From positions 1 to 64,000 of the forward strand of contig JALZUD010000004.1 of NCBI GenBank assembly GCA_023301725.1: a stretch of DNA of 64,000 nucleotides, in the 5' to 3' direction. The position numbers were made by a program, and so were the translations under genes. Within the stretch, counting starts at the first letter, position 1, and every line of letters starts with the position of its first letter. This stretch comes from Granulosicoccus sp. Its GTDB lineage: Bacteria > Pseudomonadota > Gammaproteobacteria > Granulosicoccales > Granulosicoccaceae. Below are positions 39,064 to 48,086 of this stretch, piece after piece. The notes beneath the pieces are model-generated. The model had not been told where the DNA came from. It was given only the letters and a program-made list of their open reading frames with translations, and ran no database searches.

Positions 39064-40062
39064 TCAAACTAACAACAAATTAACAGCCTGCACAATACGC
39101 TCAAAGCTAGCTTCTGCTCTTTTTACCGTGTGACGTGCGCGAAGGTAGCCGTGAACCAGGCCGTATTCATTCACCCATTGAGCATCCCCGCCTGCCTCGT
39201 TAAGACGTTGGCAGTAGTGCATTCCGTCGTCGCTGAGAGGATCGCATTCGGCACTAAATACGTGTGTGGCAGGCAGGCCGGAAAAGTCATGATCCTGTAG
39301 CGGTGCGAACAGTGGGTCTTGCCGTTGGGTATCGGGCGCGCAACGTGCATCGGAGTAGAAGCTCATTTCTTCTGTTGTTAGCATTGGAGCCCGTGCATGT
39401 GTCTTGTAAGACCCTTTGCTCATATCTCCACCCAGACTTGGGTATATCAGTACTTGGCCTCTGATTCGCGGCAATGGCTTATGGTTTTGTTTTGCTAAGT
39501 TGCGATATGCGTGAGCTGCTGCCGCGCACAGTGTGGCTCCAGCGCTATCGCCGCATAGAACAATGGCTTGACCGTGCTGCTGCCACAAGTGATCTATAAC
39601 GACAAGAGTATCGTCTAGTGCTGCCGGGTGTTTCGCCTCTGGTGATAAGCGATAATCAACCGAGGTGAGTTGGCACTGGCTTCTATCACTAATTTCAGCA
39701 CAGACATCGTCGTGGCTCTCTAGTCCGCCAACGACAAACCCTCCACCGTGCACGTACACGAGTTGTATTGTTTGTTTTGCCTGTTCTGGTAGGTACGTTC
39801 TTATGGGTACATGACCAACAATATCGTCTCGCGTGATAACACTGGGTGCTCTTCCCGCATGAAACGATTCGCACATCGCATTGTACAAAACACGCTGTTC
39901 TGCAATGCTAAGTGATGCCGCATTTTCGGGAAAAGCAGCTGTGGTGCGATGGATGAAGGACCAGGTTTCAGAGTCGATATGTTTCTGATAGTCAAAAGGA
40001 GAGTCCGACTGCGTGTCTGAGTGCGATGTAAATTGTGTTTCAGGCTGAGAGTCAAACGTCAT
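39064..40062 (-). CDS. HSL-family alpha/beta hydrolase (esterase)
   Basis: Hormone-sensitive-lipase-type carboxylesterase. The 332-residue product has the oxyanion motif VHGGGFVVGG, the nucleophile in LCGDSAGATLC, the Asp in SAECDPLSDDG and the His in LVHGYLRARH. The ATG at 40062 overlaps the stop of the preceding gene (ATGA), and is preferred over a longer open frame to 40083. It is the last gene of a three-gene operon with a TPP enzyme and a hydroxypyruvate-isomerase-like protein. Substrate unknown. Confidence 0.9.
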   Translation of the reverse strand: MTFDSQPETQFTSHSDTQSDSPFDYQKHIDSETWSFIHRTTAAFPENAASLSIAEQRVLYNAMCESFHAGRAPSVITRDDIVGHVPIRTYLPEQAKQTIQLVYVHGGGFVVGGLESHDDVCAEISDRSQCQLTSVDYRLSPEAKHPAALDDTLVVIDHLWQQHGQAIVLCGDSAGATLCAAAAHAYRNLAKQNHKPLPRIRGQVLIYPSLGGDMSKGSYKTHARAPMLTTEEMSFYSDARCAPDTQRQDPLFAPLQDHDFSGLPATHVFSAECDPLSDDGMHYCQRLNEAGGDAQWVNEYGLVHGYLRARHTVKRAEASFERIVQAVNLLLV

Positions 40063-40829
40063 GCGGGGTACGCCTTGAGCCAATCAAGCCCTTCTTCAGT
40101 GGTACCACGGGGTTTGTATTCAGCCCCGATATAGCCACACCACCCCATGGCATCAACAGCTGTCAGCAAGTTGCGATAATGAACCTCACCATTGTGTGGT
40201 TCAGAACGATCCGGAACCGCTGCAATCTGAATATGCCCAATGTGCGGTAGGTGCTGTTCTAGTCGACGAAGCAGATCACCATGCATGATTTGCAGGTGAT
40301 AGCAATCAAACATGAGTTTCAGCTGATCGTCGTTAACGCTGTTGAGTGTTTCCATAGCGCCATCGAGCGTTGATAGATGATAGCTGGGTGCATCGTAATG
40401 GTTAAGTGGCTCTATAAGGATAGTGATGTCTTGAGGTTTCGCCAACTCACACGCGTAGGTCAGATTGTTGCAGAATGTGCGTTGCGCTTGAGCCTTGTGA
40501 TCGGTGAAACCTGCCATCACATGCACATTGGGGCAGTTGATTTTCACGGCATAGGCAATGGCCTCTTCAATAAACAATCGCGCTTCGCTCTCACGCCCAG
40601 TGATTGCAGCTACCCCGTTATCGCCGTTGGCGACATTGCCGCGTTGTGTATTTAAGCCAAGCATGGTCAAACCAGTTTCTTGCAGTGCTGCGTTGACATC
40701 AGCTGCAGGCGTTGCATAGGGCCAGTGACATTCAACAGCACTAAAGCCTGCGGACGCTGCTGCACGAATAGCATCAGGCAAACTCAGTTCAGTCCATAAG
40801 AAACCCAGATTGGCGGAAAAACGGATCAT
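40059..40829 (-). CDS. Hydroxypyruvate isomerase family TIM-barrel protein
   Basis: Xylose-isomerase-like TIM barrel of the Hyi family, which interconverts hydroxypyruvate and tartronate semialdehyde. From the ATG at 40829 the product has 256 residues, as usual. It has FSANLGFLWTELSLPDAIRA, the metal-binding Glu in LIEPLNHYDAPSYHL, FDCYHLQIMHGD, HIQIAAVPDR and GAEYKPRGTT. The longer open frame to 40892 lies inside the TPP gene. It starts 10 nt after the TPP-enzyme gene, which recalls gcl-hyi operons, though the TPP enzyme is not a classical Gcl. Confidence 0.87.
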   Translation of the reverse strand: MIRFSANLGFLWTELSLPDAIRAAASAGFSAVECHWPYATPAADVNAALQETGLTMLGLNTQRGNVANGDNGVAAITGRESEARLFIEEAIAYAVKINCPNVHVMAGFTDHKAQAQRTFCNNLTYACELAKPQDITILIEPLNHYDAPSYHLSTLDGAMETLNSVNDDQLKLMFDCYHLQIMHGDLLRRLEQHLPHIGHIQIAAVPDRSEPHNGEVHYRNLLTAVDAMGWCGYIGAEYKPRGTTEEGLDWLKAYPA

Positions 40830-40839
40830 GGCAAAAGGC

Positions 40840-42546
40840 CTATTGGTTCGAAGATTGCTGTTGCGCTTGCGCCGCCGCTCTGATGGCGGCAAGCGTGGTG
40901 GTAGGCGTTATGGCCTCTGGAGAGGTTTTAATATGAATCAGTGCTGGCTTGTTGCAGGTCAGTGCTTGTTCCAGACAGTCCGCAAACTGATCGGTTTGTA
41001 GCACAGTGAAGCTTTGCACACCGTAGGCGGCAGCCAGTGCGGCAAAATCTGGATTGAGTAGCTGTGTGGCACTAACACGACCCGGAAAATGCTTTTCCTG
41101 ATGCATGCGAATCGTGCCGTACATACCGTTATCTACAACAATGACAATAATGTTGGCCTCATGCTGTACGGCTGTACCCAACTCTTGCAGTGTCATTTGC
41201 AAACAACCGTCGCCCGCGAATGCGACAACACATCGTTCGGGGTGATTGAGTTTGGCAGCGATTGCTGCTGGCAGACCATAGCCCATAGAGCCAGACGTTG
41301 GCGCTAATTGCGAACCATAGCTACGAAAGCGCCAGTAACGATGAATCCAACTGGCATAGTTACCAGCACCATTTGTCACTATGGTATCTACTGGTACTTG
41401 TTCTTGAAGGGTGCTCATCACTGAGGACATTTGCACATCACCCGGTGTGACAACGCGCTCAGAAGACCAGTTGATGTAGTCCTCATGGCAGCTCTTCACA
41501 TAGTCAGCACGAGCTGCTGATGCTGCAGGTATTGTCTGTACGCAAAGTAGCTCCAGCATATTCACGGGGCTGGCATTGATAGCCAGTGATGCGTGGTAAA
41601 CACGTCCCAGCTCCTCAGCACCGGGATAGATATGCACCAGTGTTTGCTTGGGACGCGGCACGTCAAGCAAGGTGTAATCCTGTGAGGGCATTTCTGAAAA
41701 TCTGCCACCAAAGAGCACAACAAGATCACTGTCGCGCACCCGTTGTGCCAACTTGGGGTTTACGCCAATGCCGACATCGCCTGCATAGTTCGGATGTTCA
41801 TGGTCAAACAACATCTGACGTCGCAAAGAGACAGACACTGGCAGCTGCCACTGTTCAGTAAACGCTTGAATTCTGCCTACGGCTGTCTCATCCCAGCATG
41901 AACCGCCCAGAATAAGCAGCGGATGTTCGGCTTGTTTGAACAGGGAGACTAGTTGCATGATGCTCGACATGCCGGGGTGTGCCTGCACTGGCAGATACGG
42001 GCGCGGTGCCGGACTTTGACTTAAGGCTGACAGCGTGGTTTCAGGCAAGGCGAGGGCTACGGGTCCGGGTCTGCCGGACGTGGCTGTACTGAAAGCACGC
42101 GAAATATACTCGTCAATACGACTCACATCATCGATCTCGGCCACCCATTTGACGCAAGCACCCAGAAAACGGCGGTAGTCGATCTCCTGAAAGGCTTCGC
42201 GCTCGCGAAGGTGAGTTCCGATTTGCCCGATGAACAAAATCATGGGTGTAGAATCCTGCTGAGCAACGTGTAATCCCGCACAGGCATTAGTAGCCCCGGG
42301 CCCGCGGGTGACAAAACAAACCCCCGGAGTGCCTTGTAGCTTGCCCGTGGCCTCAGCCATCATCGACGCTCCACCTTCATGGCGACAAACTACCGTGTCG
42401 ATATCACTGTTATATAACGCGTCCAGAACAGGTAGGTAACTCTCGCCTGGTACGCAAAAAATGCGTTGCACGCCGTGAGTTTCTAGGGCGCGAACCACTA
42501 GCTGGCCGCCATTCAAAGGTCGGGAGTGACTGGGTGAGGAATTCAT
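40840..42546 (-). CDS. Thiamine pyrophosphate-binding protein, acetolactate-synthase-like
   Basis: TPP enzyme of the IlvB/POX family. From the ATG at 42546 the product has 568 residues; the frame is open to 42702 but the extra part is not family-like. The N-terminal domain has the catalytic Glu in VVCRHEGGASMMAEA and FVTRGPGATNACAGLH; the C-terminal domain has the TPP motif FAGDGCLQMTLQELGTAVQH ending in VVDNGMYGTI. Glyoxylate carboligase has Val instead of this Glu, so despite the hyi neighbour this is probably a carboligase or decarboxylase of another 2-oxo acid. Confidence 0.88.
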   Translation of the reverse strand: MNSSPSHSRPLNGGQLVVRALETHGVQRIFCVPGESYLPVLDALYNSDIDTVVCRHEGGASMMAEATGKLQGTPGVCFVTRGPGATNACAGLHVAQQDSTPMILFIGQIGTHLREREAFQEIDYRRFLGACVKWVAEIDDVSRIDEYISRAFSTATSGRPGPVALALPETTLSALSQSPAPRPYLPVQAHPGMSSIMQLVSLFKQAEHPLLILGGSCWDETAVGRIQAFTEQWQLPVSVSLRRQMLFDHEHPNYAGDVGIGVNPKLAQRVRDSDLVVLFGGRFSEMPSQDYTLLDVPRPKQTLVHIYPGAEELGRVYHASLAINASPVNMLELLCVQTIPAASAARADYVKSCHEDYINWSSERVVTPGDVQMSSVMSTLQEQVPVDTIVTNGAGNYASWIHRYWRFRSYGSQLAPTSGSMGYGLPAAIAAKLNHPERCVVAFAGDGCLQMTLQELGTAVQHEANIIVIVVDNGMYGTIRMHQEKHFPGRVSATQLLNPDFAALAAAYGVQSFTVLQTDQFADCLEQALTCNKPALIHIKTSPEAITPTTTLAAIRAAAQAQQQSSNQ

Positions 42547-42735
42547 GTAATTAGAATGAGTATTAGTTCTGAATAAGTCTTTGGCACAAATAGTGGCAGT
42601 AAAACATAACGTTATAGTCGATACTATACCGGCGTGCAGTTCTTGCCGCGCATACATCCTAAGCACGGGCAACAGACCTTGTGCGCCTATTGGACGCCGC
42701 ATTGCTGCGAAAAGTCCACTTAAAAAATAAAATAT

Positions 42736-44088
42736 ATGTCATTTGAAGAATTGGGCCTTTCATCCGAAGTGCTTCGCGCCCTGGATGAGCAAGGCTACGA
42801 CACGCCTACGCCCATACAGAGCAAAGCTATTCCGGTGGTACTCAGCGGTATAGATGTCATGGCTAGCGCTCAGACAGGCACAGGTAAAACTGCTGGTTTT
42901 ACATTGCCGTTGCTGCAGCGCTTGTCCCAGAACAAGCCACCAACACCCCGCCGAAATGGGGCTGTCCGTGCGCTGATATTGACGCCAACACGTGAGCTAG
43001 CTGCTCAAATTGTTGAAAGCGTTCAGTTATATGGCAGGTATCTGGATATGCGCTCAGCCGTTGTATTCGGTGGCGTCAGCATTAACCCGCAGATCTCCAA
43101 ACTGCGCAAAGGCGTGGAAATCCTCGTGGCAACACCTGGTCGCCTTTTAGACCATGCCGGTCAGGGTACCGTTGACCTTTCCAGCGTTGAAATTCTGGTG
43201 CTCGATGAAGCAGACCGCATGCTCGATATGGGTTTTATTCATGATGTTAAGCGCGTTCTGAAGCTGATTCCTGAAAAGACAGAACGACAGAGCTTGCTGT
43301 TTTCAGCCACATTTTCAGCGGATATTAAAAAGCTGGCCAACAGCATGCTTAATAACCCTAAGCTGGTTGAAGTAGCACCTCAAAATGCGACAGCTGATCG
43401 TATTGAGCAACAGGTTTATAAAGTTGACAAGGCGCGTAAGCGTGAGTTGTTGTCCAAACTGATCGAAGATGAAAACTGGTCGCAGGTACTTGTCTTTACC
43501 CGCACAAAGCACGGCGCTAATCGTCTCGCCGAGCAACTAGGAAAAGACGGGCATACGGCGGCAGCTATTCATGGTAACAAAAGCCAAGGCGCTAGAACCC
43601 GTGCGTTGGCAGGTTTCAAGGATGCCAACATTAAAGTTTTGGTAGCTACTGACATCGCAGCGCGCGGTTTGGATATCGATCAACTGCCAAATGTGGTCAA
43701 CTTTGAACTACCCAATGTGCCAGAAGATTATGTACATCGCATCGGGCGTACGGCACGCGCCGGCATGTCCGGTAAAGCGGTATCTCTGGTCTGCATTGAT
43801 GAAGATAAATTGCTGGCAGGTATCGAGCGTTTAATCGGCCGCAGTGTGCCGCGAGTGGACATTGAAGGATTTGAGCCAGACCCGAGTATCAAAGCCGAAC
43901 CTATCCGGCAAGGTGGTGGCGGTGGTCGAAGTGGCGGCGGTCCTAGCGGCAACAGGCCAGGCCAAGGACGTGGTGGCCAGCGTAATAGCCATGGGCCGCA
44001 AGGTGGTAGATCCGGTCGTCCACAGGGACAACAGGGCATCAGCCGTGCAGGTAGTGGACGCGGAGCAGCACGACGCAATAGCGGCTAA
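42736..44088 (+). CDS. rhlE: DEAD-box RNA helicase, RhlE type
   Basis: ATP-dependent RNA helicase acting in ribosome assembly and RNA turnover. The 450-residue product has the Q motif ([13 protein letters not shown]), motif [11 protein letters not shown] (43-52), [24 protein letters not shown] in [20 protein letters not shown], and [13 protein letters not shown]. About 65 C-terminal residues are rich in Gly, Arg and Gln (for example [19 protein letters not shown]), typical of RhlE tails. It is transcribed alone. The stop lies within a 12-bp repeat, and a strong hairpin follows. Confidence 0.93.
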   Translation: MSFEELGLSSEVLRALDEQGYDTPTPIQSKAIPVVLSGIDVMASAQTGTGKTAGFTLPLLQRLSQNKPPTPRRNGAVRALILTPTRELAAQIVESVQLYGRYLDMRSAVVFGGVSINPQISKLRKGVEILVATPGRLLDHAGQGTVDLSSVEILVLDEADRMLDMGFIHDVKRVLKLIPEKTERQSLLFSATFSADIKKLANSMLNNPKLVEVAPQNATADRIEQQVYKVDKARKRELLSKLIEDENWSQVLVFTRTKHGANRLAEQLGKDGHTAAAIHGNKSQGARTRALAGFKDANIKVLVATDIAARGLDIDQLPNVVNFELPNVPEDYVHRIGRTARAGMSGKAVSLVCIDEDKLLAGIERLIGRSVPRVDIEGFEPDPSIKAEPIRQGGGGGRSGGGPSGNRPGQGRGGQRNSHGPQGGRSGRPQGQQGISRAGSGRGAARRNSG

Positions 44089-44115
44089 TTCAGCGGCTAA
44101 TTCAGCGGCCAATAC
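44080..44115. repeat. Three 12-bp direct repeats over the rhlE stop codon
   Basis: AGCGGCTAATTC occurs at 44080-44091 and 44092-44103, with a third degenerate copy at 44104-44115. The first copy includes the last two codons and the stop of rhlE, and the second repeats the in-frame stop, so the unit probably duplicated the gene's end. Confidence 0.7.
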
Positions 44116-44143
44116 TGCAGTTAATTAGCGTACAGCGTTGTAT

Positions 44144-44185
44144 CCACATGTTGCAACGAACGACACCAGATATTGCAACATGTGG
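44144..44185. terminator. Bidirectional terminator hairpin after rhlE
   Basis: A perfect 13-bp inverted repeat, CCACATGTTGCAA (44144-44156) and its complement (44173-44185), encloses a 16-nt loop between the convergent rhlE and aminotransferase genes. The position and stem length fit a shared terminator, although a T-run is short. Confidence 0.65.
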
Positions 44186-44191
44186 TCGGCT

Positions 44192-45448
44192 TTAGTGGCT
44201 TTGAGCAAACTGCTCGAACTGCTGTAAAGCCCCTGATACCCCGGGCGCAAATTCATCTATGTTCAACAGTAGTTTGTCTGCACCGTGTTTTTCGAGTGTC
44301 GACAAGGCGAGCGCACCATCGTAGTCGCACCCTGAGAGCCTGAGTCGCAGTTTGCTCGGATCCTCTCCAAAGGCTTCGCCTGGCAAGCTCACAATCCCGT
44401 AGTTTTCAAGAAGATGGTCAGCCAGTTGCTGGGAATCGCTAAACCGTGTTGACGTGGCGTCGGGCTTGCTAGCTATTTCGGGCCAGGTGTAGAAAGCCCC
44501 CGTCGGTGTAGGGCAGTCAAATCCCATGAGCCTGAGTTTATCGGCAATGTGTGTGTTAACGACCTTGTGAATCTGCCTGCTGTTATCAATAAACCGTTCT
44601 ACATCAGCGTGCAGGGTATAGGCCTCAATGGCTGCGAACTGCACGGGTGTGCTCACACAAGACCAGGTTTCACTGGCGATTTGTATGAGACTCTGGTGCA
44701 GGCCATCAATGGCTTTTGGCACAATGCCGACGCCCAGTCGCCAACCACCCAGTGACAGATGTTTGGATAATCCTGTCGTCACCACCGCACCTTCAGGGAA
44801 GTGTGAGGATGCGCTCCGGTACTGCCCATCGAAGGCAAGTCGCCCATAGATTTCATCGGATATTAACGTTGTTGAATGCTGACGACAAAACTCGGTGATG
44901 GCTTGAAGCTCTGGATCGCTGATAGTGATTCCCGTTGGATTGCCGGGAAAGTTTATCAACAGCTTTGTAGGGTTTAAACCATTGCGTTTTGCCTCGTGCC
45001 ATGCTGTCTCAAGGCTTTCAGCGGTGAGTTGCAAGGTGTTGTTGACTGATACAGTTGGCACATCAATAACGCGTTGCCCGAGCAGACCTGCCTGCGGCGC
45101 GTAGCTCACCCAGGACGGCACCGGAAGCATGATGTCACCGGGGATTGCCATTTGTAGAGCATAGAGAATCAGCTTGCTGCCAGGTCCCACAATTACGTCA
45201 TAGTCGTCAGGGTTCAGACCAGTGAGTGCGGCCTGATGTGACAGCACTGCCTCACACAGTTCAGGTAGGCCTGCTACGCCAAGGTACTGCTGTTGATGTG
45301 CGTTGTCACACAATGCTTTGTGCAGTCTGGGGTGAACTGGAAAAGGGGCTTGCCCAAAGCCCATGTGATAGACCTTGCGGCCGGCGGCGCGCAGAGCAAT
45401 GACCTTTTCGTTTGCTGCAAGCGTGGGCGAGAGTATGGGGCGTTTCAT
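44192..45448 (-). CDS. Class I/II pyridoxal-phosphate aminotransferase
   Basis: Fold-type I aminotransferase, 418 residues. It has the substrate/cofactor motif INFPGNPTGITISDPELQA, DEIYGRLAFDG and the PLP lysine in TTGLSKHLSLGGWRLG. The C-terminus has GAFYTWPEI and the arginine motif KLRLRLSGCDYDGALAL. It follows the GntR-type regulator after 42 nt on the same strand, so the two are probably one transcript. The amino donor and acceptor cannot be told; aspartate-type and aromatic aminotransferases are both plausible. Confidence 0.87.
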   Translation of the reverse strand: MKRPILSPTLAANEKVIALRAAGRKVYHMGFGQAPFPVHPRLHKALCDNAHQQQYLGVAGLPELCEAVLSHQAALTGLNPDDYDVIVGPGSKLILYALQMAIPGDIMLPVPSWVSYAPQAGLLGQRVIDVPTVSVNNTLQLTAESLETAWHEAKRNGLNPTKLLINFPGNPTGITISDPELQAITEFCRQHSTTLISDEIYGRLAFDGQYRSASSHFPEGAVVTTGLSKHLSLGGWRLGVGIVPKAIDGLHQSLIQIASETWSCVSTPVQFAAIEAYTLHADVERFIDNSRQIHKVVNTHIADKLRLMGFDCPTPTGAFYTWPEIASKPDATSTRFSDSQQLADHLLENYGIVSLPGEAFGEDPSKLRLRLSGCDYDGALALSTLEKHGADKLLLNIDEFAPGVSGALQQFEQFAQSH

Positions 45449-45490
45449 TGTGGATGCATAACCTGATAGGTTTGTTGATATTTTCTGTTG

Positions 45491-46213
45491 CTAGTACCGC
45501 GCAACAAATCTTACCTGAGTGGGGTCAAACCAAGTGCGCGAAAACTCCGCAATCATGCCATCCTGATCACGTGCATAACGGTCAATGTATCCCCACTCGG
45601 CGATATCGCGTGTTTTTAAGCTTGTGGGTGCCCAGTCTGGCAAAGGTGCCACACTCACACGATCTTCGATGCGGGTTATGCGCAGCCCAAGTGCCTCTTG
45701 GTAGAAACGATAGAGCGCCTCGTGAACGGCTTCTGTTTGCAGTGAATCAGCAAATCGACCATCAAGAAATATCTCTTCCAAAGCGGCATCGATATTGTCC
45801 AGTTGTCTGATGCGAGTGATGCGGAACACGTGCTGCTGAGGGCTCGTAAAGGGGAGCTCGCTAGATTTTTTCAGTGTTTCCAGACCGAGTAGGTTCGCAT
45901 TTGGAGTAGCTGGTCCATCAAGGCGCTCTAGCCTGAACAGGGCGTACGCAGTATCTAAATCCGGCGAATATCGCACGAAGTTTCCCGAACCCTGCACACG
46001 TTCCAGCAGATTCTTGCGTTCCAGTTCAGCCAGCGCCTTACGAAGCGTGCCTACAGAAATACCTAAGGTGGAGGCCATACGACGTTCTGGAGGTAATTTA
46101 TCACCGTCACATAACACCCCCGTGTGGATGTCACGGGCAAGCATGATGGCAATCTGATCTGAAAGTGGAATCTTTATGGGAATCGGCAACACGAGGATAA
46201 ATTTACAACTCAA
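45491..46213 (-). CDS. GntR/HutC-family transcriptional regulator
   Basis: Regulator with an N-terminal winged helix (LPPERRMASTLGISVGTLRK, then RVQGSGNFVRY) and a C-terminal UTRA-type ligand domain. The 240-residue frame begins with TTG at 46213; a GTG at 46192 is another possible start, and neither has a good ribosome-binding site. It lies divergent from a flavin monooxygenase gene, with a pair of direct repeats between them that may be its operator. It probably controls both arms of the locus. Confidence 0.85.
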   Translation of the reverse strand: MSCKFILVLPIPIKIPLSDQIAIMLARDIHTGVLCDGDKLPPERRMASTLGISVGTLRKALAELERKNLLERVQGSGNFVRYSPDLDTAYALFRLERLDGPATPNANLLGLETLKKSSELPFTSPQQHVFRITRIRQLDNIDAALEEIFLDGRFADSLQTEAVHEALYRFYQEALGLRITRIEDRVSVAPLPDWAPTSLKTRDIAEWGYIDRYARDQDGMIAEFSRTWFDPTQVRFVARY

Positions 46214-46228
46214 TTTGTGGTTTGACTA

Positions 46229-46248
46229 ATTGATACACTATTGATACA
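46229..46248. promoter_or_regulatory. Direct repeats, possible GntR-type operator
   Basis: ATTGATACA occurs at 46229-46237 and 46240-46248, an 11-bp period that puts both copies on the same face of the helix. The repeats lie between the divergent regulator and monooxygenase genes, where an operator is expected. Assignment to the adjacent regulator is inference. Confidence 0.4.
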
Positions 46249-46276
46249 TTAAATGCAAGAAACTAAAGAGTCGCTT

Positions 46277-47434
46277 ATGTCTATTGTGCCGATTAGCTCA
46301 AACACTCTAACCGCTGCAGAAGTGTCGTGGTTTGCTCCATTGTGTTCTGACGACTATCAATACTTGGGGCTGCCTGATGGAACGCTTCGTAGTAGTTGGG
46401 CAAATACATCGGCTGTTGTTAAACGTGCAGATGAACTGGGTTTTCGCAATATTCTTTGTCCGTCGTCCTATCAAGTGGGTCAGGACACCCTCAGTTTTGT
46501 GGCTGGCAACGCGCCACTAACCACCAACATCAATATGCTTGCCGCGGTGCGATGTGGAGAAATGCAGCCGATCATGTTGGCACGTACGTTGGCAACACTT
46601 GACCACATGCTGAAAGGCCGACTTACCGTTAACATCATCTCTTCCGACTTCCCCGGTCAAAAAGAAGATAGTAATTTCAGGTATCAGCGTTCGCGCGAAG
46701 TGGTGCAAATCTTGAAGCAGGCGTGGAGTCAGGATGAGATCAATTTCAAGGGCGAGGTGTACCAGTTTGAAGGTCTGACTACTGATCCTGTGAAACCCTA
46801 TCAAATTAATGGGGGGCCAATGTTGTATTTTGGCGGTTACTCACCTGCAGCTCTGGAGCTGTGTGGTGAACATTGTGATGTATATCTTATGTGGCCTGAG
46901 AAAAAGGAAGATTTAGCGCAGCGTATGAAGGCGGTTCATCAGTGTGCACAAAAGTATAATCGCGTGCTTGATTATGGTCTTAGGGTGCATATGATTGTGC
47001 GTGATACTGAACAGGAGGCGCGTGAATATGCACGCATGTTAGTTTCCAAACTTGATGATGAGCAGGGAAAATTAATTCGTGAGCGAGCTCAGGATTCCAC
47101 CTCATTAGGTGTTGCACATCAGGCGAACAGTCGTGCGCTTGCAGATCTTGAAGGCTATGTTGAACGACATTTATGGACGGGAGTAGGGCGTGCACGATCC
47201 GGTTGTGGGGCCGCCTTAGTGGGCAGCGCTGATCAAGTGCTGAGTGCCATTGAGGACTACAAAGCTATGGGTATCAGGTCATTTATTTTTTCTGGCTATC
47301 CGCACTTGCAAGAATGTGAGCATTTCGGAAAACTGGTGTTACCGTATCTTGATACCTGCTCTTTGCCGCAGGCACTTGGCAGAGTGCCTGAAAAAACACC
47401 GGCAACCCCATTGGGTGTCGGTGAGCGTCGCTAG
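46277..47434 (+). CDS. LLM-class flavin monooxygenase, SsuD-like
   Basis: Luciferase-like FMNH2-dependent monooxygenase related to alkanesulfonate monooxygenase. From the ATG at 46277 (AAAGAG site 7 nt upstream) the product has 385 residues, near the SsuD length. An upstream in-frame ATG at 46253 lies almost on the operator repeats. Family features are TAAEVSWFAPLCSDDYQYLG, NINMLAAVRCGEMQPIMLAR, GRLTVNIISSDFPGQ and MLYFGGYSPAALELCGEHCD. No flavin reductase or sulfonate transporter is adjacent, so the substrate, whether sulfonate, sulfone or amine-type, is open. Confidence 0.87.
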   Translation: MSIVPISSNTLTAAEVSWFAPLCSDDYQYLGLPDGTLRSSWANTSAVVKRADELGFRNILCPSSYQVGQDTLSFVAGNAPLTTNINMLAAVRCGEMQPIMLARTLATLDHMLKGRLTVNIISSDFPGQKEDSNFRYQRSREVVQILKQAWSQDEINFKGEVYQFEGLTTDPVKPYQINGGPMLYFGGYSPAALELCGEHCDVYLMWPEKKEDLAQRMKAVHQCAQKYNRVLDYGLRVHMIVRDTEQEAREYARMLVSKLDDEQGKLIRERAQDSTSLGVAHQANSRALADLEGYVERHLWTGVGRARSGCGAALVGSADQVLSAIEDYKAMGIRSFIFSGYPHLQECEHFGKLVLPYLDTCSLPQALGRVPEKTPATPLGVGERR

Positions 47435-47439
47435 CGCAC

Positions 47440-47955
47440 TTGAAAGTGACACCATTTCCTGCATCAGTATTTGACCAGCAAGCGCCTGCGCAATTAAGGC
47501 AAGGTGCATGGACCGATAACACTGCATTTTTGGAGAATCTGCGTATTTCGTGGGTGAGCCAATTTGCTGATTACATGGGGGCGCAAGCGGCCAGCTTGCA
47601 TTTTAAGTCGCTTCAAAACGATGGCCTTTTGTATACCGACAATCCGGATCAAACGCTGCATGCCTGGAAGGGCGATCGCTTGGTGGGAGTGACAGCGCTA
47701 AGACCGTTGAGTGGCATTGATCTGATTACCATGCTTGAAGTTGATGCGGCTTTCCGTGGTCAAGGTATAGGTGGTCAGTTACTTGAGGCACTGTGTCTTA
47801 CTAGCGATTGTCTGATGGCACATGTATCCATACATCAGCCTAGAGTGAAAGCGTTCTATAAGCGCATGGGATTTCACGTCTTGCACAGAGACAAGGTTCA
47901 GCATGGCATACACCTGCTCGAATTTGATGTGGTTGCAAAGAGCCAGAAACCTTAA
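47440..47955 (+). CDS. GNAT-family N-acetyltransferase
   Basis: Probable acyl-CoA-dependent N-acyltransferase of 171 residues. The acetyl-CoA-binding motif A is visible in MLEVDAAFRGQGIGGQLLEA, and the C-terminal motif B in RVKAFYKRMGFHVLHRD. The N-terminal 60 residues are less conserved. It begins 5 nt after the monooxygenase with TTG; a GTG two codons later is an alternative. It is co-transcribed with the monooxygenase and may modify an amine in the same pathway, or detoxify its product. Confidence 0.82.
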   Translation: MKVTPFPASVFDQQAPAQLRQGAWTDNTAFLENLRISWVSQFADYMGAQAASLHFKSLQNDGLLYTDNPDQTLHAWKGDRLVGVTALRPLSGIDLITMLEVDAAFRGQGIGGQLLEALCLTSDCLMAHVSIHQPRVKAFYKRMGFHVLHRDKVQHGIHLLEFDVVAKSQKP

Positions 47956-48086
47956 GAGCTCCCATCGGGTTTGATAACTGTATCCCAACTCTACAAAACG
48001 CGTGGCAAATAAGGGTGATTTGCGGTATCGATTGGACTGCTTAGTGCTGCCGATCGCTACTGTCATTTATCTAGGTCAAGACAAGC

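Noticed and set aside
40840-42546. Naming the TPP enzyme glyoxylate carboligase because hyi is adjacent
   Set aside because: The catalytic Glu that Gcl lacks is present in RHEGGASMM.
42613-42628. Operator-like palindrome TATAGT-CGAT-ACTATA between the TPP-enzyme gene and rhlE
   Set aside because: A 6-bp A+T-rich inverted repeat is easily found by chance and no regulator is adjacent.
43728-44112. Two minus-strand frames rich in Pro/Arg and Ala/Thr opposite the rhlE tail
   Set aside because: They arise from the Gly/Arg-rich low-complexity tail of rhlE read on the opposite strand.
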